DNA from: Penicillus capitatus | Taxonomy: Eukaryota; Chlorophyta | Length of the DNA stretch: 64,000 bases | Reading direction: 5' to 3' | NCBI GenBank assembly: GCA_965649825.1 | Contig: OZ287695.1 | Location: 930,001 to 994,000, forward strand | In this document: in pieces, positions 21,303 through 32,426 of the stretch | Layout: each line of letters begins with the position of its first letter | How positions within the stretch are numbered: the stretch's first letter is position 1 | Made by a program: the position numbers and the translations under genes | The notes under the pieces: model-generated | Told to the model about the DNA's origin: nothing | Seen by the model: only the letters and a program-made list of their open reading frames with translations | Database searches by the model: none

Positions 21303-24300
21303 TTCCGCTTTGCGTGCGTAGAGTGCATTGCGTTCATTTGGAGAAGAGATCATTGGCATTGCTGGCTCAAGAATCAGTTGAATAGTCTGACGGAGTGCCC
21401 GGCATGTGTTCTGGGCTATCGCCCAGAGTAGCTTTTGCTCTGACACTGTTTATCTATCTCAGCCACTCTCGTGTCTGTTTAGGTAACACGGTTTGCTCGG
21501 GAAACAAGTGGCGACTCTGGCACAAATGATGCCCTTCTGTAAACTCTTTCTGTCGCCGCTTTTGTTCTTGTTTCGTTGTTCTTTATAAACGTACCTTTCT
21601 CTTTCCTGAACTCAAATGTATATGGATCAATGAAAACGAATGGCGTGAAGTGTTTTGTAACAATCTGTAAGGATCGCGTGAATTGCTGCAATTGACAGCG
21701 ACTCGCAGCATAGACGATAACAGAAATAAAGACGCGACCAAAAAATGCAAACCGATCTTCTTAGTCGATGCACTGGGTGCATCTAAAACCTGTCGTCTCA
21801 AGGAAACCGAAAACAAAAGACCGAGTTCAGTCCATGCAACAGTTCTTCGTACTTTGCTGATAGGGCCGCAGGAACTGGGCGTAACGCTGCTGGCCGATGT
21901 GCCGACGTCGCCAGCGACGAAAATCCAATCACTACTCGCGGCAAAGAACTTCGTCCTTTCAGACAACGTGCACATCTGTTGTCTCTGTATCCTCTCTGTC
22001 ACAGCTCGATGCTGTACCTGCTGCCCTTTGAGCAGGAGTTTGTCGCGTCAGTCTGTTGAGACGTGTTGCAAACCGGCACTGATCTTCGAAGGTCCGAGGA
22101 GTCAACGCATCTGAAAACCTGTATCCAATGGATCTTCCTGCCAAGTAGCATTCTGCTCTGCTACTCTAAGAGTGATGCGAGAGCGTCTTCGACTATGTCC
22201 TTGGCGTCGTGGATGTAGCTGTCAAGATCGGGACGCTCAGCAATCTAGACAACAATAGTGATGGCTGCATTGCCGGTCTCTCCATGACAAGCACAGACAC
22301 CACATTCATTCACACCGCTACTCAAGCAGCACGTTTCTGATGCATCCGAGGCCTAAACAGACAACTAAGGATATGCTAGGACAAACAGACGACAGGCATC
22401 GGACTCCACAACATAGACCAGCAGTATCTTGAAAGCAGGATTCATCGCTAACGGGCTTTCTGCGGCCATCCAGTGGTTTCCCACATAGCAGTTTACATCG
22501 GTGTCGATTTAGGTGTCTCCATTCCGTCGTCCATCACATCACCTCCGGATTGATAAAAGACACCAGAACGGCAGCACACCTCTTTGCCATTCAGCAGTGA
22601 TGGGGTCCAAGTTCGGATGCCGAGCATCTGCCCCGAAAACTAAAACTAGGCATGCGGATCAGAAGAGATCGGCGAGGACAGCGATTCTCGTTCGCTTTTC
22701 ATGTTCGTCAGAGGCGGCACGCGTCGTTAGACCGGATTCAAAAAACGGCTCCGATGCTCATTAAACCAAACATTGTCAGATACCCGGATTGTTCAGAGAG
22801 TCATGCAAAATCTCCAGAACTCATACCGGAAAGAATACGATCGGCTTCTCGTCCGTTAAGCGACGCATTTAATAACAATCGCCTCGATACCATCCAGGTA
22901 TCGTAAGAGGGGGAGACTCGGAAGTGAATCCCCTGCACAGCGTATCTCCCGCTGGGGTGTAGTCCCATGATTTATACCCTACACAGCGCCAAACCCATTC
23001 GACATTCGGTTGAATCGACTAGGCAACGTACCATGGCTGCACATGTAATTTTTACATCCCCACCAAAGAGCCTCCTTCTTCGTGTATGTAGGAGTACCCG
23101 TATACTTCTGGCCAGAGGCCGAACCTACACAAACATAGCAAACGTGAGATTTTGCTGCAGAACCATACGTATTAGATTGTCGAGTCCCTCTTTCAAGAAC
23201 AGTTTGTCGATGACGTCTTCGTCGACGACGGACTCTGTGGTTGGGCGGTAAGCACTCGCCTACCAAAACAGCAAACAGTCGCATCATAGGTTTCTGGTGG
23301 ACGAAGGGATCTTGCTGCGTGGAGGCAGAAAAGTGCGGCAAAAACGAACAGGGCTGCGTTAGCGGACATGGTGCTGGGAACGGAGTTCGAAGAACTTCGG
23401 AGGTACAGAAGACACAAACGCGCAAAGGGGATTGGCAGTGGTCGAAAATTGTGCTCGAGTTTGTACCATGCAGCTGGAAGTCGCGTTCTTAATCCAGACA
23501 GCAAAAGCGAAGTGACGTGTCCAGATTCGGCACTGCCTCGTCAGCTGACGAACACTGATTCCGATTCGATCGTATCCGCCACCTGCGATCTAGCAACTGG
23601 TGTTGCATGGAGAGCTTGCTGATGATTCTCATGCACGCATTCGGGAACAGCCACGATGTGACTGCCTCTGGTTGGCGCGCATGCGCTAGACGGTTAGCGT
23701 CTATTTACCTTTCAGCACGAACCGAAGCAGTCTCCCTGGGAGACGAGACGCAGTCCACCATCTAGCACGCTTAACGTGCAGAAGAGGGGCTTCACCTTCA
23801 CTTCACGGGGACTGAGTTGACTGCTCGGACGGAAGGATGCAGTCGTCTGGTGCCATTTATCGCTGATGCCGTCGCAACAGAGAATATCTTGTAAGTAAGG
23901 CATTTGCAAAAAGGAACTTAGGTGCGCTGTCAAAGGTGGCTGACGAGAGATCTCTGCGCGAAAGAAACCTAAAGTCGAAGGTATTCTGCGTCGCCAGATT
24001 CAGTCGGACACGTCACCTGGGCGAATAATCTAGATCGCAAGGAGAAGGAACAGGATGCTTCGCATCTTGTCCATGGCAACTGCTGCCCTGTCGACGGCAC
24101 TGGCAACGGTCATATCTCCTTCGCCACGGCTTACCACGATGATGCGTGACAGCGCGTAGGGGATAGACGTGCAGAGGCAAGGACAGTCACATCCATGATG
24201 GCTGAAGGAATGCTAAAGACGCAGTCGATATCAGCCGTTAACGGTCGCCGTATTCTGTCAAACAGCATCCAGCAAATCAGACAGACATTCAAACAGGTCA

Positions 24301-24961
24301 CACTTTCTATCCGATATCGCCAAGAGAAACTCTATGAGTTTCGAATTGTATTTCATCGTGATGATAAATACTCTATGCAGCAGCATCGATGTCAGTCCTT
24401 CCCACATAGGCCATAACCATTCTGGCAGAAGCTGCAGCAGGTCACATCATAAAGAGACGGGTTAAGCATGCATGCATGGATGTGTAAACGTCATGTCGCA
24501 GTTTTCGATCTTCGCGGGCGAAGGAAAGCATTTAGACGACGTTATGGGTTTCCTTGTCCGCTGCGTCTTGCCTAAAACAGCAGAGACGATGGCATGAGGT
24601 GACGTTGCTTTGCAGACATGCCTGCCAGCTGTGCGAAGGAAGATGGCTGGTCACCGCGAAAGTTTATAGGAAGATCTTCTGTCTGACACGTCGCCTAAGG
24701 ACACAGCGCCGTCAAACATGATACCGTTCCATCGACGAGCACGGCAAAGCACTTCGCGTCTCGCCGCAGGAGTTAATTCTCATGGTCGCCATCAACACGA
24801 CGCACAGCGTGTCTGGATCGTGAGACAATGTGAAAAGACGTGGCGCGTGCGAATCTAAAAGAGAGGGCCTCCGATGGCGTTTTTTGCATCGCGCTTTTTT
24901 GTGCCGCATTGGCATAGACGTCAGCAAATGGATCACTACGGCGGTTTACAAGATCTGCAGA
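21303..24961. other. 3.6 kb with no supported gene
   Basis: Frames are short and none resembles a known family. A + frame at 21683-22114 (143 aa) has no motif. A short + frame at about 24055 starts with a signal-like MLRILSMATAALSTALATV but stops after 34 residues. Scattered copies of the 9-mer TGATGTGAC occur (near 22540 and 24430, minus strand). It may contain relics. Confidence 0.35.
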
Positions 24962-26104
24962 TTACAACGCATCTCCTCGCTCTTCAATTATTCCGATGCC
25001 TTCGGCATCCGTGTCGATATTCTCTTCCACCGATCCATCCGTCGTTGTCGGTTTGGCGTTTTCGATGCGCTCACAGACGATCACGCGCGTCGTCTCCTGT
25101 CACACAATGGCGTTGGTTTCTGGAGAGACAAAAGCGAAGGGACTTGTGTCTTGAACGCCGGATGTTGGCAAAGGAGAGGCGAGTTGACGTTCACGGTGTA
25201 GTGACAGGTTGGGCCTTCGGTGACGGATGCCAAAAGAGTGGCACTCAACTGACTCTGCTCCTCGCAGACAAAACGCACCTGATGGACACACGTGGAATAA
25301 CAGGCGTTGTCGAGGTAATATGTGTGACCTCCGTCGTGCGTTTCTCCTTCGTTTCGTCACAGATGTCGCCGTTTCTATAGAGCTGTCGGATGTACTTAAC
25401 CGTCTTGCCCCCCGCGATATCCTCCTAAGAGCGGCGAAGGCAGTGGGTCAGGTGCGATTGGACAGGTTGGTTGACCTTACTCGGATCTCGTTGTCAGGTT
25501 CCTGGGTTGGATCGAAGAACCCGAGAGCGTAATCCGCCTTCATCGACTCCTCTTTATCGTCATGGTATTGACGCACGTGACGACCGAAACAGAATTTGTA
25601 CGTCCACCAAAGCTCAATGCGCTTGAAACATGCCGACTCTGGCAGGCACAAAGGCATACATGATCATTATCCACTTCATCTGCCTCCTTACCGAGAGGAG
25701 CCAGGAAATCGAATGGGCTCTTCTCCGCAACACCAGTCGCCTGAGTGATGATAGAGAAAAAGAGTGAGATTGGTATCGAGGCGTACGTGCGTTGATGTGA
25801 CTGTTTCGGTAGAAGGCCGTTCGGGTATGGCGCAGGAATAGACGTTGCCTTCGGCGGACGTCAGGACGACGCGTTGAGATGACGTCCCTGGAACGAAGGC
25901 ACCCTGAGAGGTCTCCTCTTCCGCTTCTGCCGATGTTAGGGCGACGATATAGTTGAAGGCATCGCGCTCGAAGCTCGGGATGCCGTCTGAGCCCAAAAAA
26001 ACGTCACATCACAGGTGAGGACGATCGTCGGCGCGACCTGGAATGACTGCCGTGTAGCAGAGAACGGCCGAAAAGCAGAAGGGTAACCAAAGCAAGACAG
26101 TCAT
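24962..26104 (-). CDS. OS-9/YOS9-like ER lectin with MRH domain
   Basis: ER quality-control lectin that recognises trimmed mannose glycans on misfolded proteins and passes them to the HRD1 ERAD ligase. From minus ATG 26104: signal peptide MTVLLWLPFCFSAVLCYTAV, a 36-nt intron holding TGATGTGACGTTT, and an N-domain. The MRH lectin domain follows: CFKRIELWWTYKFCFGRHV with the WW pair and RQYH, then DICDETKEKRTTEV (sugar-binding Arg and Glu), VRFVCEEQ, and GPTCHYTVNVNSPLLC with the closing Tyr and Cys. An acidic tail ends near 24962. Spacing fits OS-9. Divergent from the peroxiredoxin gene, 46 bp between ATGs. Confidence 0.85.
26001..26011 (-). promoter_or_regulatory. Intronic TGATGTGACGT element
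   Basis: Exact 11-mer, sense to OS-9, in its first intron, about 14 nt before the 3' splice site, followed by a T run. Confidence 0.5.
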
Positions 26105-26150
26105 GACGATGCGCCGCAGGGTGGAATGATGTGACGTGAGTTTGCAGACG
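26105..26150. promoter_or_regulatory. 46-bp divergent promoter with TGATGTGACGT (OS-9 / peroxiredoxin)
   Basis: TGATGTGACGT at 26127-26137, 13 bp before the peroxiredoxin ATG and reading toward it, the same placement as at the CMC1 start. Here the base after the motif is G, not T as in introns. Confidence 0.6.
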
Positions 26151-26789
26151 ATGGCATCATCGAAGGTCAGCCGCCCATCCGTTTGCCTTTTACAAGCGCA
26201 GAGATGAGGTTGCGATACAGGTCGGCGAATCGCTGCCAGATGTGACCCTCTGGGGCGCACAGCCGGACGAGGCTGTGGAGATTCGAAAGGTATGCGCCGG
26301 AAAACGATGCATCATTGTCGGTATCCCTGGCCCCTTTACACCCGTCTGTAGTGCGGTAAGAACGACGCCTCGTCGCATGTGTGATAAAAAGAGTGAGACA
26401 GGCGCACTTGCCTGGATACCTCGCATCTTATGAAAAACTCAAAGAGCTGAATGTGGATATCATTGCCTTCGTATCCGTGGCCGATACGTTTGTTATGACG
26501 GCGTGGGGCAAGGATCAGAATGTAGAGGACAAGGTCGGCCACAGATGTGCGGAATCTGAGTGCGATGGGTCTGTTGCGTTAGATTTCGATCTGGGCAGAT
26601 AAGCACATGGAATTGACAAAAGCATTGGACGTGGTGTTGGACGCCGAAGCGGTCTTTGGCACGAAACGCAGTCACAGATTCTCGATGTTCGTGGAAGACA
26701 ATGAGATCAAAGCGTTCTTCTTGGAGGAGGACCCTGGAAAGCTGACGGTCACATCAGCGGAAGAGATGATCAAGTTTCTGAGTGCCTGA
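26151..26789 (+). CDS. Type II (PRX5-like) peroxiredoxin
   Basis: Thiol peroxidase reducing H2O2 and alkyl hydroperoxides. Exon 1 gives MASSK (26151-26165), then an intron to VGESLPDVTLWGAQPDE. The active-site segment is VGIPGPFTPVCSA, where the Cys is the peroxidatic residue; PRX5 proteins usually have G before it (FTPGC), here V. An intron then joins to HLPGYLASYEKLKEL, followed by DIIAFVSVADTFVMTAWGK, an intron, SIWADKHMELTKALD, the conserved RSHRFSMFVEDNEIK strand with the active-site Arg, and EEMIKFLSA. About 165 residues, normal for the family. No targeting sequence is seen, so probably cytosolic. Three short introns. Confidence 0.92.
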
Positions 26790-27264
26790 AACGCCGGCGC
26801 CTTGTTTTGTCTGGACCAGGGACTGTGGTGTCACCGGGATCGGTGATGTAAAGGCTTCGTGGCAGTGTCTCTTCATCTAAAAGACTCTGCACACGAGTTG
26901 CTCCTTATTGTTGAATGAGCTGCGCCCAATCGTGTCCTGAAGGACTGGCCGTCACAGGCGATCGCTATCGATCTAAGTCGCGTGCATCCCGAGCTTCACG
27001 CGAAGCAACGATCCCTGTATATACTGAACGCGTGCAGGGATTCCGAAAAAGCCGTTTATGGCGAACGTCTTCGCAATCAGTCGGTATACGACAGGTTGAA
27101 GAGTAGTTCTAGAGTCGAGGTTCTACTAGTTTTGTCCGTAGCTGAACTCTCACATCTCAACAGTCCATTCTCCAACAACTATCGGATGGACATCTATAAA
27201 AACTCCTCTGGTGTATCTTTCTATATCTTAAGGAATCTAAGTTTCGTTTCTGGCCACCGTCTCT
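26790..27264. other. Intergenic, nothing seen
   Basis: No supported gene; a 165-aa + frame overlaps the duplicated block in the wrong frame. Confidence 0.4.
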
Positions 27265-27329
27265 GTGCGACGCAGGATTCTCAATCGTCACCTTACGGCG
27301 CGTTTGGAGATCGTGGGTGTTTGGGCCAT
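27265..27329 (-). pseudogene. Orphan first exon of CMC1
   Basis: Minus ATG 27329 opens the same first exon (MAQTPTISKRA) as CMC1 but has a small deletion at the exon end. The second exon with the twin CX9C motif is absent further along. Thus this copy lost the CMC1 body and kept the pseudokinase. Confidence 0.75.
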
Positions 27330-27490
27330 TGTGTTGCGGACGTCACATCACGTTACGACGATCGATGGCGCTGCACTGCTTCACGCTTCCCCATCGAAGC
27401 CATCCCCCGCGTCGCTCCTCCGTCACCTCACGTCCAGGACGGCCTTTTCGCAGCAGTCGAGTCTCACGAGTGCCACTGAGACGCGTAAAG
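27265..27490. repeat. Duplicated promoter block, copy 2
   Basis: Counterpart of 19262-19500, same orientation. Includes a copy of TGATGTGACGT at 27340-27350. Confidence 0.9.
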
Positions 27491-28856
27491 AAACGTCGCG
27501 TCAACAGTTTGAGTGAAAATGGAGGCGATGGAGAGCCTGTGGATATCGACCAGTTAGCTAAACAGCTTTCCAATGCCGCCCGTCGGCGTCGCTCTCTCAA
27601 CCAATCCCCATTCGCCGACCGCAAAGAAGACTTTGACGTCGACGAGTTCGAAATCGTCCAGTCGCTGGGATACCTGAGTGTCAAGGTAACCCGTCCGAAA
27701 ACGCTGTTAGAGGACCCGCCTGTCTCGGAGTCTGCTTCTGACAGCACAGCCGTCCTCGCTTTTGTGGCTCGCTATTTCAGTGGAAAGCCTTATCAGTATC
27801 CTGTGTACACTCTTCTGAAAGAGTATCTCCCACCTGCACGGCCGATTGCGGAGAATGAGTTTCGAGCGTTGATGCGACTATCTGCCATTCCGAGAGACAA
27901 ATGGGAGGTAGAGTGATCGCCACCGAGAGAACGCATACATCTCTGGGAGTGATGCCAGGCAGCGAGTGCGTCAGGTGACAGAACGGCACCTGTCGTGCAG
28001 CTTCTCGGTTATTTTCGTGGCGCTCCGGCAGACAACGCCGAGGAACGCTGTTCGGAGAGGCAATGCAGTTTGTGGTTTGTCTACAAATGGGAGGAAATGA
28101 AGCCACTGAGTGCTTACTTTATGGCAGAGCAGTCACATCCAGGTATCATCTGGCCATGGGCCAAATCCAAACAAAAAGAAATCCAGTCGCGGCACCGAAT
28201 GATACGGTCATTGAATACGGTTCGCTCGAAGGTGATGTGACAGCTGTGTGGATCAGGTCGATTCTGAGAGGAGTGATGGAGGCCGTTATCTACTGCCATA
28301 CGAAAGGCGTTGTGCATGGATCACTTGGATCTGGGTCGGTGCTGCTGAGCACATTCGATGACTACGCTGCCGATTCTCTCAAAATCCAACTCGACAATTT
28401 TGGCTTCGCTGCTTACCTGCCTCCCATCAAGGGTACACCTTCTCTCGCTTCACCTGTAGCTTCTCCACAGCTTCTGCGGATCAGGGAATCTGGTAGACGA
28501 GAATGTCGCCATGGCAATGAGACAAGACTCGCAAGCAGTGGGCCTGCTCCTGCTGGAGACGGTGATCTTGGCATTGACAGAAGACAAAGATGCCACGGCA
28601 GCGTCTTTCGTCGAGCGCCTGGTGATGGAGATTTTCAGAGACGATTTTGCCGGACTAAAGTACGACCACAACAGACTTCCTTCCTTCATACCGCTGTCTG
28701 TACAGAGAATACTGCATTAGCGAGTCGAATTGGACACGAGCCGTGCTGTATATGAACGGACGAGAGGAAGCTGGATGGAAGCTGCTTCAAGAGCTGCTCG
28801 ATGGAAAATTCTGCCCATCGCTGTTGCAGCATCGATTTCTCGCAGATGTAAAATGA
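27365..28856 (+). CDS. Plastid-type protein pseudokinase
   Basis: Kinase-fold protein lacking key catalytic residues. The N-terminus is rich in R, S and P (HRSHPPRRSSVTSRPGRPFR), like an organelle-targeting peptide. A conserved domain follows (EFEIVQSLGYLSVKV, VYTLLKEYLPP, FRALMRLSAIP). The intron ending GGTGACAG joins to VVQLLGYFRG. The catalytic loop reads VVHGSLGSGSVLL, with Ser in place of the catalytic Asp of HRD, and the DFG region reads LDNFGFA. The C-lobe has WKLLQELLDGKFCPS and the closing HRFLADV. A one-base frame change at about 28050 is either an unrecognised intron or a lesion. This loop form occurs in chloroplast kinase-like proteins of plants and algae, from memory. Localisation is inferred. 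Confidence 0.62.
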
Positions 28857-28931
28857 AGTGACGTCTGCCGCTGTTCCCTTAATGGCCGTGCCGCGATCGA
28901 CAGAATCGTTCCCGTATTGATTCGCAGCGTC

Positions 28932-31239
28932 ATGAGCGCAAACAATAACCCCGATGGAAGTGCGTATTGCCGCCTGGCGTCGCCGCTTTCGATTTCGCGT
29001 TCTGCAGGTGGGCAAGGCAGCGACAGTCGACAGTCGCTTTTCGGTTTTGGCCAGGCCACTCCAACCTCTGCACCGCAACGTGAGATGCCGCACGATCGTG
29101 TGTCCGAAACCCATCGACGGTGTGTGCGCGACAGAGGGCGGTTTTGCGAACGCATCCTCGGCGCATCCGTTCGCATCGGGGTCCGCTCCGCTCTTTAGCG
29201 GGAGCTCGCCGTTTGGTGTCCCGGCTTCCGGCGGTACGTCGTCTGTGACGTGTTCGCTTCCGACGATCGATATTGTGTGCGTAGGCGGGCTGTTTGGGAA
29301 CACGACGGGGTCAGTTTTTGGGCCGCCCGGCAATGCCCCCGCCTCATCTTCCTTCCCCGCTTTCGGCATCACCTCACAGGCGCCATCGTTAACGACGCCG
29401 ACCCTGAGCAGTTTCAACCCTGCATCTGCGGGGTCTCCTCTGGGCTCTGCGGCGACAACGGGGTTTGGATCGGGATCGGCAGTGGGATTTGGTGTTGGTC
29501 AGGGAACAGCGACGACCATGTCGACACCGACTTACTTCGGAGTGACGTCTGGAGGGACGGGCGCGTTTGCGAGCGCCCCATCTCAGAGCAGTCTCTTCCC
29601 AGTGCCCTCGAGTGCACCGTCCGCAATTCCCTTCAGTGTCCTCGGCGGATCGACAACGAGTGGAATCGCCTCTGGATCGGGAGGATTGCCGAGTGGAATG
29701 TCGTCATCGTCGACGCCTCTCTTTCCTTCGCAACCGAGCTCCACTCCCTTAGGATTTGTCCCGTCGACCGTGCAGAGCTCTGGATCCAGTTTCCTGGGCG
29801 GTTCATTGGCGACATCAACGCCAATGCTCTTTGCCGGCGTGAGCGGGACACAAGCCGGCATCGGCGTCGGTGGCAATAGTTTCTCTTTGGGAACGGGCAG
29901 CTCGTCGAGTGGAGTGGCTTTCCCATCCGCTTCTTCTTCCTCACTCTTTCAGCCGACAATGAGTGGAGGGTTTGGATTCGGGCCCACATCTGCCGCCAGT
30001 ACATCCAGTGTCCCATCGGAGACGCCGACCTTCAACTTGGGCTCCACTTCTGGAAGCAGTTTCCTCAGCGGGGCCACTATCTTCTTTTCCTCATCTACCT
30101 CATCCTTTGCACCGAGTGCCTCCTCTCCCGCGATGCCAAGCAGCAGTTCCACGGCGAATCCCTTTTCGACAACATCGACTGGGAGCTTTCAGTGGACAGC
30201 AACCCAACCGTCGCCACGATCTCCCGGAAACAGAGCCACAGGCAGTGCCTTTTCAGCAGCTCAGCCAGCGCAGCCTAATGTGACATCCAGCCCTGGCATC
30301 AGTCCATTAGTCTCTTTGGCAGCGGCGACGCCTATTCCAAACATTGGATCCCAAGGAGCAATGCCGCATAGATGGTCCCCTTCAAGGTCGCCGCCTTCAG
30401 AGATTCGTCCAGAAACGTCGTCTCCCCCTACAGCTGCACAGTCACCGCCTGTATCTTCGCCTCCGGTCGCGAGCTCCCCGCCGTCACCGCAGACCAATGC
30501 GTTCTCCAGTGGACCTGCTGTTCAGCCGTCAGCCCCCGTGGCCTCATCTGCTCCGGTTGCACTGTCGAGTGCTTCCCAGTCAGCTGCCGCAGCCTCCTCC
30601 GCTGCTCTGGCAGCACCTGCAAGAGGACAAGAGATTGGCAGCATCTTGCACGTGGCGCTTCCATTGGGCCACCAAATGGAAGATGACTTCCGCTTCATCT
30701 CAGGTCATACATCCTCATAGACGATGCCGTTGCCGATGGGACTGTTGTGCAGATCGATTAGCGGAACGGGATGTCGATATCATCGAACGCGGACAACAGC
30801 TTAATAAGGTCATCGAAGAGTACAAAGATCTCGTTTCCCGTCAAAAATACTGCGAACAAGAGATGCAGCGTCTGGAAGCCCTTGTCAATGTACGCCTCCT
30901 TATTCCTCACCTCTCCTCTCACCTCTCCGTTTCCCTCTGTAGCATACGCAGCAAGTCAGCAAGGTCTTTATGGAACGGATGAAAAATCATGCCGGCGGAA
31001 CGCAAGCGGCATTGAGAGCCGTCTTCGATCGTATGTACGATGGACTGATCGAGTGCAATGCAACGTTTTCTGAACTGGAAGATATCATGGAGAAAGTCTA
31101 TAGCGAACGAACAGGTCCGATAGAAGCGCGTACAGCGCCCGAAGCCCCTTCCATCTTGGAAGTCGAAGAAATCATGGTGGCGATCAAAGATTTCGAAGAA
31201 CGACGCAAGAGAATAGCAAACATGCTCAATATGGTGTAA
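28932..31239 (+). CDS. NUP62: Nup62-like FG nucleoporin
   Basis: Central-channel nucleoporin. From ATG 28932, MSANNNPDGS and an intron lead to SLFGFGQATPT. About 500 residues of low-complexity S/T/P/G sequence with FG, GLFG and FGFG repeats follow, with introns around 28970-29010 and 29230-29285. The C-terminal domain is coiled coil: EDDFRFIS, an intron at about 30700-30750, then DRLAERDVDIIERGQQLNK, YKDLVSRQKYCEQEMQRLE, an intron, and FMERMKNH to the end RRKRIANMLNMV. The pattern 'D..LIE.G..I..L..E' is the Nup62 helix, which pairs with Nup58 and Nup54. Assignment is strong as FG nucleoporin and good as Nup62. Confidence 0.85.
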
Positions 31240-31293
31240 GCAAACCATCAACACCTTATCGTACTCACGACACGACACAGCGGCGCGTCCGTT

Positions 31294-32390
31294 TCATTTC
31301 TCCACCGGGAGATTAGGATCTTGTGCCCACGATTTCCATGAATCTGCATAGTTCTTCACATTTTCGTAGCCGGCCCACTGAAAAACAGAATAGAGAAAGG
31401 CGGCGCGGATGCCTCTGGTGCAGTAGATGACGATGTCATCATCTGTGTCCTGTGCACCGAGATCTTCGAATTCTCGCGTGAGGTTTTGGATGGGTTTGAG
31501 ATTGCCGGAGTTGTCTGGATCGAATACCCATTTCCAACGATAATGCATGGCTGTAGGGATGTGACCCCCACGTGAAGAGCCATACGGTGTATCCCCAATG
31601 TACTCGTTCTCAGCCCTGGCGTCCACGATCGTGACATCTGCATTGTTGTTCAACAGATTCTCAATCTCGGCTGCCGAGGCATAGCGTTCAGGTACAGGAC
31701 GAGCGACAAAGTCTCCGGGCCCGTTACGGCCCCGTCCGGTGAATGCTGTTTCTGTCCAGGCAAAGATGCCGCCGTACAGAATGTAAGCCTGCGTGTGGTT
31801 CAGCCAGTCCAGCTGCCAGAAAATACGTCCTTCCTCGCCCCACCCCTCTTTCCATATACCGAACACAACAACGGGGACATCATTCGAGACGCCTCGATCG
31901 CGAAAGAGCTGTTGGATGTCGTCGACAGACTTGAGCTCTCCACCATCGGTGAAGTCTTGCCAAGGCGAGATGCGAGCACCTGTGCGGTATTTGAAGTAGA
32001 CACGGACAACATGGGCGGTATCTCTACCTTCGATGCTGCTCCCATGACCCGGTCTCATGTGCTTGAGCAATGCACTGTCGCGTGTTCGGGCATCGAGCAC
32101 AGTGGCGCCCGTTTCGGAATTGAGCAGTTGTTCGAGTTCTTCAGCATGAATGAAGATCTTGCGTTCGGCTGTTGGTATCTCTCTGAGGTCGTAGTCAGGG
32201 TCTGAAGCTCTTAGTGACACGAACCATACGATAGAGAAGACAGCGAAGAGGAGGAGCAAAAGAGTGACGATCAAACACAGACAGCGCAGTCTTTTCTTGA
32301 ACGGCCTGCGGAACAGAACTCGCGACAGAATAGAGACCCCGCGCGTCGCTTACGTGCAGAGACACATGTTGACAACAAAACTGAACGCAT
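31294..32390 (-). CDS. Membrane-anchored tandem-rhodanese sulfurtransferase 1
   Basis: Thiosulfate/3-mercaptopyruvate sulfurtransferase with two rhodanese domains, the first catalytically inactive. ATG 32390 opens a short exon; an intron of ~34 nt is likely. A signal anchor (IVTLLLLLFAVFSIVWFV) precedes domain 1 (TGATVLDARTRD, DVPVVVFGIWKEGWGEEGRIFW). Domain 2 has DVTIVDARAENEY, HIPTAMHYRW and the active-site loop VIYCTRGIRAAFL with the catalytic Cys. It ends YENVKNYADSWKSW. The membrane anchor is unusual for the family, which is mostly cytosolic or mitochondrial. About 36 bp separates it from the next gene in the same orientation. Confidence 0.88.
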
Positions 32391-32426
32391 CGCGTCATGC
32401 TTTAGACGAATATCAAAACCATGACG

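Noticed and set aside
21683-22114. 143-aa plus frame in the gene-poor region
   Set aside because: No motif, no plausible intron signals, and a similarly long antisense frame overlaps it.
24055-24160. Subtilisin-like fragment (a frame containing SMATAALSTAL)
   Set aside because: Superficial likeness to the active-site serine helix only; no GTS motif, no His or Asp regions nearby, and a stop after 34 codons.
28225-28240. GGTGATGTGACAG as an intron end in the pseudokinase gene
   Set aside because: The frame reads through it sensibly (EYGSLEGDVTAVWIRSIL), so it is coding; it resembles the intronic motif by chance.
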